Of a stretch of DNA of 64,000 nucleotides, positions 52,329 to 63,445 are shown in pieces. The stretch spans positions 55,318 to 119,317 of the forward strand of contig JBPCQA010000036.1 of assembly GCA_050998615.1 (NCBI GenBank). Direction: 5' to 3'. The position numbers and the translations under genes are program-made. Source of the stretch: JBPCQA01 sp050998615 (GTDB lineage Bacteria > Actinomycetota > Actinomycetes > Propionibacteriales > Nocardioidaceae). Every line of letters begins with the position of its first letter. Position 1 is the first letter of the stretch. Below the pieces are notes generated by a model. That model was not told where the DNA came from. It searched no databases and was given only the letters and a program-made list of their open reading frames with translations.

Positions 52329-53594
52329 TCAAGAAGGGTTGCCGACCACACCCTCGAAGAGCGGAACACCAGTCCGATCATGCATGACCGCGAACGCGAA
52401 CGGGTGGTTGGCGTCGAAGCGGACCAGATCAGCCGGTGGCGCGACGGCACTCAGCCGCCCGATGATCGCGGTCGCCGCCGCGGCCTCGGTGCCCTTCTCA
52501 CCCACGGTGATGTTCGCCTGCTGCACGACGTCGGTGACCGCGAAGCGTCCGTCCTTGGTCAATGCGTCGAAGTTCCCCGCCCCGTCGAACGTGTGCCGCA
52601 TGCCGAGTTGCTTCAACACCGCGGTGATGTTGCCCGCGGTGTTCGTGTCCCAACGCGGCAACGACAGCTCGACACTATGCTTCGCGAATCCCTGGCCGGC
52701 TCGGGCCAACGTTGCGGCGGACAACAGGCTGAGCGGATTCGCGTGACCGCCCTGGCCTCCGGTGCCGGCTTGGTCACTGGGTAGCAGCACCCACATGGAC
52801 AGCTGATTGCCCTGGTAGGGCAATCGCATCGCCTGCCAGCCCGGCCCGCTGGCATAGTCGAGCTCCGACGTCATGTGCATCGTCTGCACGGTGACGGCGT
52901 TGCCGGGGCTCACTGTGAAAGCAGCGGGCGACGTCTTATCGGCGCTGAACGGCGTCTGCCATTTGGCGTTCAGGTAGACCGTGTTGACGAGCGCGAAGAC
53001 AGACGTCGGGTCCAGCTGAGGGAGCAGTCTTGGGATGCGGCCACGTGTCTTGTCTTTGACCCAGCCGTTGATGACCGACAGCGCCGGGTTGGGGAACTCG
53101 ACTTGCTCAACGCCGGCGCCGTACCACTTCTTGATCGCGTCGAGGTAGCTGCGCTCCACCGTCAAGGACGGATCGATGAACAACCCGTCGTTGACCGCGA
53201 GCACGTTCCCGGCGCTGGGGTCAGCCAACGCGTGGATCAGCCCGTTGTACGCCGCCTGCCGGTTGGCCGGCAACTGCAGCACCCGGTCGATCTCCTGAGC
53301 AGTCTGACCGGAGGCGCCTTCACGCAGCATGGCAAACGCGATTCCCAGACTGGCGGGGGAAAGCACCAGGTTGCCGTTGCCCGTCGGAACTTTGCCCGCC
53401 AGCTCGGAGCCGACGTTACGCATGCCGGCCGAGAGGGCGTCGTACGACAGGCCCCGTGCCGGCTGGGCCATGTCGACCGATGCTGCTTCAAGATGCGCCA
53501 CGTGGTTGCCCTGGCTTTCTGTTGACGACCCGCAGGCGGTGGCGAGAAGCACGGCCGTGCAGGTGAGCGCGGGCTTCAAGAGCGGACGGTGCAT
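52329..53594 (-). CDS. secreted lipoprotein serpin (serine protease inhibitor)
   Basis: 421-residue serpin. Lipoprotein signal peptide with lipobox ATAC (Cys at residue 21). The serpin core has NLVLSPASLGIAFAMLREGASGQT, NTVYLNAKWQTPF and the C-terminal DANHPFAFAVMHDRTGVPLFEG. The reactive loop hinge is EKGTEAAAATA, the small-residue pattern of inhibitory serpins; counting 17 residues from the hinge Glu places P1 at Ser, with Leu and Arg at P2-P3 (RLSAV), so a one-residue shift would give Leu. Target protease unknown. Serpins are patchy in bacteria. Confidence 0.93.
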   Translation of the reverse strand: MHRPLLKPALTCTAVLLATACGSSTESQGNHVAHLEAASVDMAQPARGLSYDALSAGMRNVGSELAGKVPTGNGNLVLSPASLGIAFAMLREGASGQTAQEIDRVLQLPANRQAAYNGLIHALADPSAGNVLAVNDGLFIDPSLTVERSYLDAIKKWYGAGVEQVEFPNPALSVINGWVKDKTRGRIPRLLPQLDPTSVFALVNTVYLNAKWQTPFSADKTSPAAFTVSPGNAVTVQTMHMTSELDYASGPGWQAMRLPYQGNQLSMWVLLPSDQAGTGGQGGHANPLSLLSAATLARAGQGFAKHSVELSLPRWDTNTAGNITAVLKQLGMRHTFDGAGNFDALTKDGRFAVTDVVQQANITVGEKGTEAAAATAIIGRLSAVAPPADLVRFDANHPFAFAVMHDRTGVPLFEGVVGNPS

Positions 53595-53901
53595 GGTGAG
53601 TCTCCCAGAGAGCCGATGTCAACTCGTTGGACCTGTCGCCCACTCGGACCGGTTCCGCCTCTTCGCCGATTCTTGGCCGGCACTAAGAGCTCGCGCCGGC
53701 GCTAAGCCGATCCAGCGGCGTTCTTGTGAGCCATGGCGGCTTCAGGTAGGTCATGGGCACCAGTGTCGTCGACTCGCCGACGGCGTCAAACTGGTGGCAC
53801 CTCCCGGTGCTCTTGAGGCGGTGTTGATGGCGGTCACGAAAGCGACATACTCTCGGACCAGATCAGCCGGCCACCCCACCCTGATACCGAGGAGAATCCC
53901 G
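53595..53901. other. gene-free interval between serpin and cyclase genes
   Basis: 307 bases between divergent genes. A ribosome binding site GAGGAGAA precedes the cyclase ATG. No repeat, RNA gene or clear promoter motif was recognised. Confidence 0.5.
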
Positions 53902-54675
53902 ATGTCGACACTGTCCAGTCTTGTCTCGGCGTTGGGCTCAGGCCAGGTCGAAATCATCGATCTGACCGCACCCCTGACGAGCGACACCCCGACGCTTGCG
54001 CTGCCGGAGCAGTTCGGGCAGACCGCGAAGTTTGTTCTGGAGGAGATCAGCGCGTACGACGACCGAGGGCCGGCGTGGTATTGGAACAACTTCCGCACCG
54101 GCGAGCACACTGGCACCCACTTCGACGCGCCGAACCACTGGGTGACCGGCAAGGACGGCGAAGACATCGCGTCGGTGCCGGCCGCCAAGCTGGTGGCCCA
54201 GGCTGCAGTGCTGGACTTCTCTGCGGAGGTCACGAGCGACCCCGATTTCCTTGTCGAGGTCGACCACGTCAAGTCGTGGGAGGACAAGTACGACGCGTTG
54301 CCGGCCGGCGGCTGGCTCTTCATCCGGACTGGCTGGGATGCTCGGTCGCACTCGCAACGAGACTTCCTCAACGCGGACGAAGCCGGTCCGCACACTCCGG
54401 GCCTCTCCCCCGAGTGCGCTCGATGGGTTGCCCAGGAGTCGCCGGTGATCGGCCTGGGCGTGGAGACGGTCGGCACCGACGCGGGCGCCGCCGCCGGGTT
54501 CGAGCCGATGTTTCCCTGCCACACGTTGATGCACGGCGCGGGGAAGTACGGGCTGACGCAACTCCAAAATCTCTCTCAGCTGCCGCCGCTTGGAGCGGTG
54601 ATCGTCGCCGGCCCACTCAGGATCGTCGGCGGCTCGGGGAGCCCGGCGCGGGTGCTGGCGTTCGTCGAGCGCTGA
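53902..54675 (+). CDS. cyclase-family metal hydrolase (kynurenine formamidase/isatin hydrolase-like)
   Basis: 257-residue PF04199-type hydrolase. The metal site motif is GEHTGTHFDAPNHW (HxGTHxDxPxH) and a second conserved block is FIRTGWDARS. IDLTAPLTSDTPTLALPEQFG is the usual N-terminus. Family members hydrolyse amide or lactam rings such as N-formylkynurenine, isatin or cyclic imides. Seven bases separate it from the next gene, so the two form an operon. ATG 53902 has a strong ribosome binding site. Confidence 0.9.
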   Translation: MSTLSSLVSALGSGQVEIIDLTAPLTSDTPTLALPEQFGQTAKFVLEEISAYDDRGPAWYWNNFRTGEHTGTHFDAPNHWVTGKDGEDIASVPAAKLVAQAAVLDFSAEVTSDPDFLVEVDHVKSWEDKYDALPAGGWLFIRTGWDARSHSQRDFLNADEAGPHTPGLSPECARWVAQESPVIGLGVETVGTDAGAAAGFEPMFPCHTLMHGAGKYGLTQLQNLSQLPPLGAVIVAGPLRIVGGSGSPARVLAFVER

Positions 54676-54682
54676 TCTGGCC

Positions 54683-56329
54683 ATGAACGTCGCGGAGGCC
54701 GTTGGCTGGGCGCTCGCCGGGCTCGGCGTCGACCACGTGTTCGGCGTTGTCGGCTCGGGCAACTTCCACGTCACCAATGCCCTTCGCACGTCAGGTGTGC
54801 ACTTCGTCGCGGCTCGGCATGAGGGTGGTGCGGCCACCATGGCCGATGCGTACGCCCGGATGAGCGGCACCGTCGCCGCGATAACCGTGCATCAAGGGTG
54901 TGGCCTCACCAATGCGATGACCGGGATCACCGAAGCAGCCAAGAGCCGAACGCCGATGATCGTGCTCGCCGCCGACGTGTCGGAGGTCACGTCGAACTTC
55001 TACGTCGATCAGGACGTGCTGGCCACGTCGGTCGGCGCGGTGGCGATGCGGGTCGAGTCCGCAGACGACGCCGTCGCCACCGCCGCTCAGGCCTACTACA
55101 CGGCCATTGACGGGCGGCGCACCGTCGTACTCAACCTGCCGCTGCATGTTCAAGCCCAGGACGTGCCAGCGGATCGACGCACGCTGCCGGGCCGCCCGGC
55201 TCCGCAGGGACGCACTCCGGACCGAACTTCGGTCAAGCGCCTCGCGGACGCGATCGGCCGCGCTCAGCGACCGGTGTTCGTTGCCGGCCGGGGTGCACGT
55301 GCCGCGGGATGCCGACCGGAGCTCGAAGGTCTGGCCGAAGCAGCCGGCGCGCTGCTGGCCACCAGCGCCGTGGCCAAGGGGCTCTTCCACGGCAACCCCT
55401 GGTCACTCGACGTCTCCGGCGGATTCTCCTCACCGCTGACGGCCGAACTCATCCGAGGCGCCGACCTCATCGTCGGCTGGGGCTGCGCCTTGAACATGTG
55501 GACGATGCGGCAAGGTGCGTTGATCGGGTCGGCCACCACCGTTGCCCAGGTCGACCTGGACGAGTCCGCGCTCGGCGCCCACCGGCCTGTCCAACTCGGC
55601 GTCACGGGTGGGGTCGCCGAAACCGCAACGGCCACCCGAGCAGCCTTGGCCGACCTCGACCTCCGCCGACCGGGATACCGCTGCGACAAGCTGCGGGAAC
55701 GCATCGCAGTCGAGGGGCGCTGGCGAGACGTCGGCTACCGGGACATCTCCACGGCCGACCGAATCGACCCGCGCACTTTGAGTATCGGTCTCGACGATGC
55801 CCTCCCGACTGAGCGGGTCATCGGTGTCGACTCCGGCAACTTCATGGGCTATCCGAGCATGTTCATGTCGGTGCCCGACGAGCACGGATTCTGCTTCACC
55901 CAGGCCTTCCAGTCGATCGGCCTCGGGCTGGCTACCACGATCGGCGCGGCACTTGCCCAACCGGACCGGCTTCCAATCGCTGCCCTCGGTGATGGCGGGG
56001 CGCTGATGAGCATTGCCGAGCTGGATACCGTGGTTCGGCTGGGTCGCCCAATGGTCGTGGTCGTTTACAACGACGACGCGTACGGCGCCGAAGTGCACCA
56101 CTTCGCCCCCGACGGTCACGACCTGTCCGCCGTGCGATTCCCGCCGACCGACATCGCGTCCATCGGGCGGGGTTTCGGCTTCGAAGCGGTGACCGTGCGC
56201 GGCATCGACGACCTGGCCGAGGTGAGGGCCTGGGTCGCCGGCGACCGCAGCAAACCGCTGCTGATCGACGCCAAGGTGACCGGCGACGAACCATCCTGGT
56301 GGCTCGAAGAGGCCTTCCGTGGTCATTAG
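54683..56329 (+). CDS. thiamine-diphosphate-dependent enzyme (2-oxo acid decarboxylase/acetolactate-synthase-like)
   Basis: 548-residue three-domain ThDP enzyme. The cofactor-activating Glu is in RHEGGAATMADAYARMSG (about residue 47). The central domain starts near residue 190. The ThDP/Mg motif is GDGGALMSIAELDTVVRLGRPMVVVVYNDDAYGAE (GDG...NDD, about residues 436-470). Closest in shape to benzoylformate decarboxylase/acetolactate synthase relatives; the substrate cannot be read from sequence. Operon with the ring hydrolase suggests it acts on the ring-opened product, perhaps a 2-oxo acid. Confidence 0.9.
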   Translation: MNVAEAVGWALAGLGVDHVFGVVGSGNFHVTNALRTSGVHFVAARHEGGAATMADAYARMSGTVAAITVHQGCGLTNAMTGITEAAKSRTPMIVLAADVSEVTSNFYVDQDVLATSVGAVAMRVESADDAVATAAQAYYTAIDGRRTVVLNLPLHVQAQDVPADRRTLPGRPAPQGRTPDRTSVKRLADAIGRAQRPVFVAGRGARAAGCRPELEGLAEAAGALLATSAVAKGLFHGNPWSLDVSGGFSSPLTAELIRGADLIVGWGCALNMWTMRQGALIGSATTVAQVDLDESALGAHRPVQLGVTGGVAETATATRAALADLDLRRPGYRCDKLRERIAVEGRWRDVGYRDISTADRIDPRTLSIGLDDALPTERVIGVDSGNFMGYPSMFMSVPDEHGFCFTQAFQSIGLGLATTIGAALAQPDRLPIAALGDGGALMSIAELDTVVRLGRPMVVVVYNDDAYGAEVHHFAPDGHDLSAVRFPPTDIASIGRGFGFEAVTVRGIDDLAEVRAWVAGDRSKPLLIDAKVTGDEPSWWLEEAFRGH

Positions 56330-56404
56330 ATTGACCAGCTCCGAGCTGCTCGCCCTCGCGGTCCAGCCAACGGTCCCCTTGCGCATACCGTGAGTGGGTG
56401 GGTG

Positions 56405-56480
56405 GTGCGGCAGGTTCCGACGCTGAGCACCAAGATGAGGCACCTCAGGCTGGGGACGAGCCCAAGTCAGGGTCCGGACG
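56405..56480. repeat. degenerate repeat B-like sequence at the NCS1 3' end
   Basis: CCGACGCTGAGC next to CCAAGATGAGGC, then GGTCCGGACGCTGATGG. It shows pieces of repeat B but diverges in between. The last codons of the permease gene lie inside it. Confidence 0.4.
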
Positions 56481-57932
56481 CTGATGGTGACTTGCTTCGT
56501 CTTCCAACGCTGAGGCCTCACTTTGCGCCAGCCGTTCCTCCGCCTCGACGTCAAGGTTGCGGCACAACAACCAATACAGGATCCCCGAGACGGGCAAGCC
56601 GATGAACAGCGAGAAGTCGGCACCGTTGGCAGCGTCGGCGATGGGCCCGCTGAAGAGGCCGGTGCTAAAGAACGGCACCATCGCGGCGAAACCGATGAGG
56701 TACGCCGCAATGCCGCGCCAGCCCCAGCGACCGTAAATCCCGTGCGCGTTGAAGATCTCCGCGATCGCGTAGTGGCCCCGTCGTACGACGAAATAGTCGA
56801 CCAGGTTGACCGCAGTCCACGGGATGAAGAGATAGAGCACAAGCAGCAGGAAGTTGCTGAAGTTCGTCAGGAAGGAGGCCGGGCTGATCAGCGCGATCAC
56901 CAGAGAGATCAACGCGGTGAAGCCAATGGTCACCAGGCGAACAGCCAGCGTCGGTCGGACCCGCTTGAAGGAGTCGGAGGCGCTGATCAGGGTCAGCGAT
57001 CCGCCGTACAGGTTCAACGCGGTGACCGAGATCAGTCCAAGCGCGGAGAAGATCAAGATAATGTCGCCAAAGCCGGAGAAGACGCGGTCACCGGACGACT
57101 TGAGCGCGGCTATCGCGTCGAACTTGCTCCCGGTCCCTAGCCAGGCGGCGAGCGCCGAGCCGATGCACATGATCCAGATGGCGCCTAGGGCGGAGCCGCC
57201 GTACGTCCACAAGAACGTCTTCTTGATGGTGACGTCCGGCGGGAGGTAGCGAGAATAGTCGGACACGTAGATTGCCCAGCTGATCTGGTAGCCGGCGACC
57301 ACGGAGTATTGCAGCAAGAACGGTGTCAGGTTGAAGTTGCCGAAGTCGAAGGATCCGGCCGGATAAGACAGCGTCAGCACGACGATGCTGATGATGCCGA
57401 ACAGCAAGATGAAGCCATAGGTCAAGAACCGCTCCATCTTGTGGATCAAGTCGTAGCCCACCACCGCCGCGAGCACGCCGAGCACGGTCGCCACCACGAT
57501 CCAGAGCTTTGTGCCACCGCTCACCGTCGCCTGCACGGATTCGGCAGCCAGTTGGGTGTTGAAGATGTTGAAGCCGGCGTACTGGATGTAGGCGAACAGC
57601 CAGACCAGGATCGCTCCGACGTACCCGAACTGAGGGCGGGACTGGATCATCTGCGGCAAGCCGAGCTGCGGGCCCTGCGACGAGTGTGCGGCCATGAAGA
57701 ACGTCCCGGTGAACACGCCCAAGATCACGGCGATCAGCGACCAGATCAGGTTGCCGCCGGTGGTGACGCCCAAGACACCGACTGCGAGCGTGGCGATCTG
57801 CGCATTGCTCATGAACCACAGCGGGCCGAGATGCCACAACCTGCCATGCCGCTCACTGAGCGGCACATAGTCGATCGAGCGGACCTCGATGCCGCCGATC
57901 TTCTTATCCCGAGAAGTGGTCTCAGTGGTCAT
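56445..57932 (-). CDS. NCS1-family permease (purine/cytosine/hydantoin type)
   Basis: 495 aa, twelve transmembrane helices, nucleobase:cation symporter-1 family. RSIDYVPLSERHG before helix 1, GPLWFMSNAQIATLAVGVLG, and WAIYVSDYSRYLPPDV with PWTAVNLVDYFVVRRG are NCS1 blocks. NCS1 members import cytosine, uracil, allantoin, thiamine or substituted hydantoins by Na+ or H+ symport. It is convergent with the cyclase-ThDP operon and may bring in its substrate. ATG 57932 starts MTTETTSRDKK. Confidence 0.92.
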   Translation of the reverse strand: MTTETTSRDKKIGGIEVRSIDYVPLSERHGRLWHLGPLWFMSNAQIATLAVGVLGVTTGGNLIWSLIAVILGVFTGTFFMAAHSSQGPQLGLPQMIQSRPQFGYVGAILVWLFAYIQYAGFNIFNTQLAAESVQATVSGGTKLWIVVATVLGVLAAVVGYDLIHKMERFLTYGFILLFGIISIVVLTLSYPAGSFDFGNFNLTPFLLQYSVVAGYQISWAIYVSDYSRYLPPDVTIKKTFLWTYGGSALGAIWIMCIGSALAAWLGTGSKFDAIAALKSSGDRVFSGFGDIILIFSALGLISVTALNLYGGSLTLISASDSFKRVRPTLAVRLVTIGFTALISLVIALISPASFLTNFSNFLLLVLYLFIPWTAVNLVDYFVVRRGHYAIAEIFNAHGIYGRWGWRGIAAYLIGFAAMVPFFSTGLFSGPIADAANGADFSLFIGLPVSGILYWLLCRNLDVEAEERLAQSEASALEDEASHHQRPDPDLGSSPA

Positions 57933-58417
57933 GCCGGCGTCCTCTCCAACCCGCCAGTACGGCGGTCGGGCTGAACCTATCACCGCAAACCGGGTCCGGA
58001 AACGCTCGAAGGCAGAGATCGCGGAGCTTCCTCGACCCAGTCGTTCGTCTTAACACGACCGTACACACAGGGTCGATGTGACCCACGCCTTCAGGAGTGA
58101 CCATGACCGGCGCTTCCACTCCGGGAGTCAAGACCGTGCTGCATTCCGTTTCCGACCTGGCGACGGTAGTCGGGCTGGTTTAGGACCGATGAGTGCCGAA
58201 ACCTGTTGGCGCGAGGTGAACGAACTGCCGGACCGCGAGCTGAAGCGCGACTGCCGCTGGTTAATCTGACGCCTCGGCCGGGCGCGCCCCGGGGCCGGGG
58301 CACAGCGGCTCCACCGGCCCAAGCGAAGGCGAACCAGGCGTACTCCTCGAAGCAGATCGAGCCACGCGACGCCGACGGAGCCCGCCAAGGCGGCCCCGCC
58401 TAACAGATGGAGACACG
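57933..58417. other. gene-poor interval with gene remnants
   Basis: 485 bases between the NCS1 gene start and the UvrA-like gene. It holds a 26-codon remnant at 58103-58183 (separate entry). A further short frame (58190-58269, MSAETCWREVNELPDRELKR) and Pro/Ala-rich open frames up to 58403 have no recognisable relatives. No repeat A or B is present from here on. Confidence 0.6.
58103..58183 (+). pseudogene. N-terminal remnant of a glyoxalase/VOC-family gene
   Basis: The frame reads MTGASTPGVKTVLHSVSDLATV before a stop, after a good ribosome binding site (CAGGAGTGACC). The TPGVKTVLHxVSDLA block is a common start of small actinobacterial VOC-family proteins of ~120 aa; here only 26 codons remain. 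Such genes are often near UvrA-like ABC genes, which fits the next gene. The assignment rests on a short match. Confidence 0.45.
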
Positions 58418-60883
<2,466 letters not shown>

Positions 60884-60950
60884 CCGAGGTCTTCCTGATG
60901 ACGCGGCGCATCGAGCGCGCGATAGCGCTGCTGCGTCGTGGCGACCTCAG

Positions 60951-61343
60951 CTAGCGCTTCGAGTACTGCGGTGCCTTCCGGGCCTTCTTCAGCCCGTACT
61001 TCCGCCGCTCCTTCTCGCGCGCGTCACGCTTCAGGAACCCCTCCGCCTTCAGCTGACCCCGGAGCTCCGGGTCCAGCTCGAGCAAGGCGCGGGCGATGCC
61101 CAGTCGAAGCGCGCCCGCCTGACCGTTGACGCCGCCTCCCGTGATCGAGGCCACGACGTCGAATTCCTTGTCGCGGCCGATCGAGCGAAGCGGGGACTGC
61201 GCGACCATCCGATGGACACGCGTCGGGAAGTACTCGTCGAGCGGCCGGCCGTTGATGAGGAACTCCCCGGTGCCCGGGATCAGGCGAACCCGGGCGACCG
61301 CTTCCTTGCGCCGTCCGGTCGTGAGCTTCATGAGGGTTGCCAC
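60951..61343 (-). CDS. rpsI: 30S ribosomal protein S9
   Basis: 130 residues ending in the diagnostic LKKARKAPQYSKR that reaches the ribosomal P site; GRRKEAVARVRLIPGTGEF and GGGVNGQAGALRLGIARAL are standard. GTG 61343 directly follows the rplM stop with AAGGGG upstream; an ATG at 61331 with AGGTGG upstream would remove four residues. rplM-rpsI is the universal order. Confidence 0.96.
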   Translation of the reverse strand: MATLMKLTTGRRKEAVARVRLIPGTGEFLINGRPLDEYFPTRVHRMVAQSPLRSIGRDKEFDVVASITGGGVNGQAGALRLGIARALLELDPELRGQLKAEGFLKRDAREKERRKYGLKKARKAPQYSKR

Positions 61344-62132
61344 CTACGTCCCCTTCTTCTTCTTCGTCGACGTGGCAGCGGGCTTCTTCGTAGCTGCCTT
61401 TCGGGCGGTCGCTTTCGTCGCCGTCGGCTTCTTGGTCCCCGTGGTCTTCCTGGCGGCCGTCGTCTTGGCAGCCGTCTTCTTCCGGGTCGTTGTCTTCGCG
61501 GCTGTCGGCTTCTTGGCGGGTGTCTTCTGGGTCGTCGTCTTCGCGGCGGTCGCCTTCGCGGCGGTCGCCTTCTTGGCGGTCGCCGACTCGCCCGAGGCCG
61601 CGACGTCCGGCTCTTGGGCTGCGGCCTTCTTCGTCGAGGTCTTCTTCTTGTCGTTCCCCTGTACCGTGCTCGGCGCCGGGATCCCCTCCCATGCGGGTCG
61701 CGTCCCCATCGCCCAGTCCACCGGCTTCTGCGCTTGGTGGTGATGCTCCGGCCCCGGGACGACATGGAGCTTCTTGATCATCGCCCGACCCAGACGGTTC
61801 TTCGGAAGCATCCCCCGAACGGCCTTCTCGACCGCGAACGCCGGCTTCTTCGCGAGCAGATCCTCATAGAGGGTGCCCGTGATGCCACCCGGATGTCCGG
61901 AGTGGCGCCAAGCGATCTTCCTCGACTCCTTGCCACCGGTGAGCACGACCTTGGACGCGTTGATGATGATGACGTAGTCGCCCACGTCCATGTGCGGGGC
62001 GAAGATCGGCTTGTGCTTGCCCCGGAGGATCACCGCGGCTTCCGTGGCGACACGCCCGAGGACCTGCTCGCCGGCGTCCAGGACGTACCAGCGGCGTTCG
62101 ATGTGCTCAGGCTTAGGAGAGTAGGTCTTCAT
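61344..62132 (-). CDS. rplM: 50S ribosomal protein L13 with histone-like C-terminal extension
   Basis: Residues 1-~145 are a normal L13 (KTYSPKPEHIERRWYVLDA, RGKHKPIFAPHMDVGDYVIIINA, RGMLPKNRLGRAM). After GPEHHHQAQKPVDW comes a ~115-residue tail of Lys, Ala and Thr with repeated TAKKxTAAK/TTRKKTAAK units, ending in KKKKGT. Total 262 aa against a usual ~145. The tail resembles histone H1 and could touch rRNA or DNA. ATG 62132 begins the conserved MKTYSP; the frame upstream of it is the antisense shadow of other sequence. Confidence 0.94.
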   Translation of the reverse strand: MKTYSPKPEHIERRWYVLDAGEQVLGRVATEAAVILRGKHKPIFAPHMDVGDYVIIINASKVVLTGGKESRKIAWRHSGHPGGITGTLYEDLLAKKPAFAVEKAVRGMLPKNRLGRAMIKKLHVVPGPEHHHQAQKPVDWAMGTRPAWEGIPAPSTVQGNDKKKTSTKKAAAQEPDVAASGESATAKKATAAKATAAKTTTQKTPAKKPTAAKTTTRKKTAAKTTAARKTTGTKKPTATKATARKAATKKPAATSTKKKKGT

Positions 62133-62170
62133 CGTGAAAGATGTCGGCCCGCCGGGGCCGACGACCCATG

Positions 62171-62673
62171 CTACCTGCGGAAACGCGCCTCCGTCAAAGC
62201 TCGGGGGGGATCCTTGGAACCTTCCTCCTCGAGAGCGCCGAGCAGTCTGCGGAGTACGGGAAGGACCAGCCGATCCTTCTTCCTGTCCGCCGCCTCCTTG
62301 GACCGCACGATGTCTGCCAGAGCCGCCACGTGGACCTGCGTCCCCATGATCTCGAGACGGAATGCCTCTCGTGCAAGGTCCTCGTAACCGGTCGTGCCTG
62401 ACGGTTCGAACGTGAGGTCCAGCCGGCCGAGATCGGTCACCAGGCTCCACACACACGAACTTCCGCGATGGAAGCGGCATCGTGATCGAACGCGATCCCG
62501 TCCCGCTCGGTCACCGTCCATATTCGCGCGTTCATCGCTCGAAGGGCTGCCGAGAGTCCGACGAGGTTGTCGGGGCTGCTCTCCGGGACCACATCGATAT
62601 CCGTCGTGACGTAAGGGGAGCCATGGATCACCGCAGCGAATCTCCCGATCAGGATGGGCCCTTCATCTCCCAA
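62171..62673 (-). pseudogene. nucleotidyltransferase-fold gene relic (AbiEii/DUF6036-like), frameshifted and truncated
   Basis: The first frame (TTG 62673 down to about 62450) reads GPILIGRFAAVIHGSPYVTT then DIDVVPESSPDNLVGLSAAL and FDHDAASIAEVRV; the second continues VWSLVTDLGRLDLTFEPSGT, then IMGTQVHVAALADIVRSKEA and ADRKKDRLVLPVLRRLL. Together they match a small nucleotidyltransferase-fold protein with a G-(x)-D-x-D metal motif. The break is a two-base gain in a GT run (CGTGTGTGTGGAG). The N-terminus also seems ~10 residues short, cut close to the truA stop. Relatives include toxin-like AbiEii proteins; no partner gene is seen. Confidence 0.7.
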
Positions 62674-62685
62674 GCACCAGTTCTG

Positions 62686-63432
62686 CTATGGCGGGTAGCC
62701 GACGCGCTCGAGGGTGAGGCCGCGGGCCGGTGCCGGCCGGCCCGCGGCGTCTCGGTCACGGGCCGCCAGGATCTTCGGCACCGAACCCGCCTCCAGTTTC
62801 CCCTCCCCCACCGCCACCAGCGTGCCGACGAGGGTTCGGACCATCTGATGGAGGAACGCATCCGCCACGGATCGGATCGACAGGACGTCCCCGCACCGGG
62901 CCACCGTGAGCCGCCGAAGATCCCGGACGGTCGAGCGGCCGTTCTTGCGATGGCGGCTGAAGCCGGCGAAGTCGTGCTCACCGACGAGGAGTCGAGCGGC
63001 CTCCCGCATCGGCTGGAGTCGGAGATGTCCGGGCCGGTGCCAGACGAACCGCGCCGTGAACGGATCGGGCAGCGTCGCCTCGTGGATCCGGTACACGTAC
63101 TCGCGGGACGTTGCCGAGTACCGCGCGTGGAAGTCTTCAGGCGCGTCTCGGGCATCGAGGATCACGACTTCGGGCGCCAAGGCGCCGTTCAGCGCCTTCT
63201 GGACCCTCTCTGGCGGGATGGACGACACCGTCGAGAAGGACGCGACCTGCCCTCGCGCATGGACCCCCGCGTCCGTCCGCCCGGCCACCGCGAGCTTCAC
63301 GGGCTCCCGGAGCACGCGCTCGAGCTGGGCCGCCACCACACCTTCGATGGTTCGAGTGGAGGGGTCCGGCTGTCGCGCCCAGCCCCGAAACCCCGTCCCG
63401 TCGTACGCGAGCACCAATCTGACGACCGGCAT
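62686..63432 (-). CDS. truA: tRNA pseudouridine(38-40) synthase
   Basis: Modifies the anticodon stem of many tRNAs. 248 aa; catalytic Asp in AVAGRTDAGVHARGQVA; RLVLAYDGTGFRGWARQ and FLHQMVRTLVGTLVAVGEG are standard blocks. ATG 63432 lies 13 bases after the preceding gene's corrected stop. truA between rplQ and rplM is a frequent actinobacterial order. Confidence 0.94.
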   Translation of the reverse strand: MPVVRLVLAYDGTGFRGWARQPDPSTRTIEGVVAAQLERVLREPVKLAVAGRTDAGVHARGQVASFSTVSSIPPERVQKALNGALAPEVVILDARDAPEDFHARYSATSREYVYRIHEATLPDPFTARFVWHRPGHLRLQPMREAARLLVGEHDFAGFSRHRKNGRSTVRDLRRLTVARCGDVLSIRSVADAFLHQMVRTLVGTLVAVGEGKLEAGSVPKILAARDRDAAGRPAPARGLTLERVGYPP

Positions 63433-63445
63433 CAGCGAGTGATGA

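Noticed and set aside
62171..62673. Active AbiEii-type toxin-antitoxin system
   Set aside because: Only a broken nucleotidyltransferase-fold gene is present and there is no AbiEi-like antitoxin beside it.
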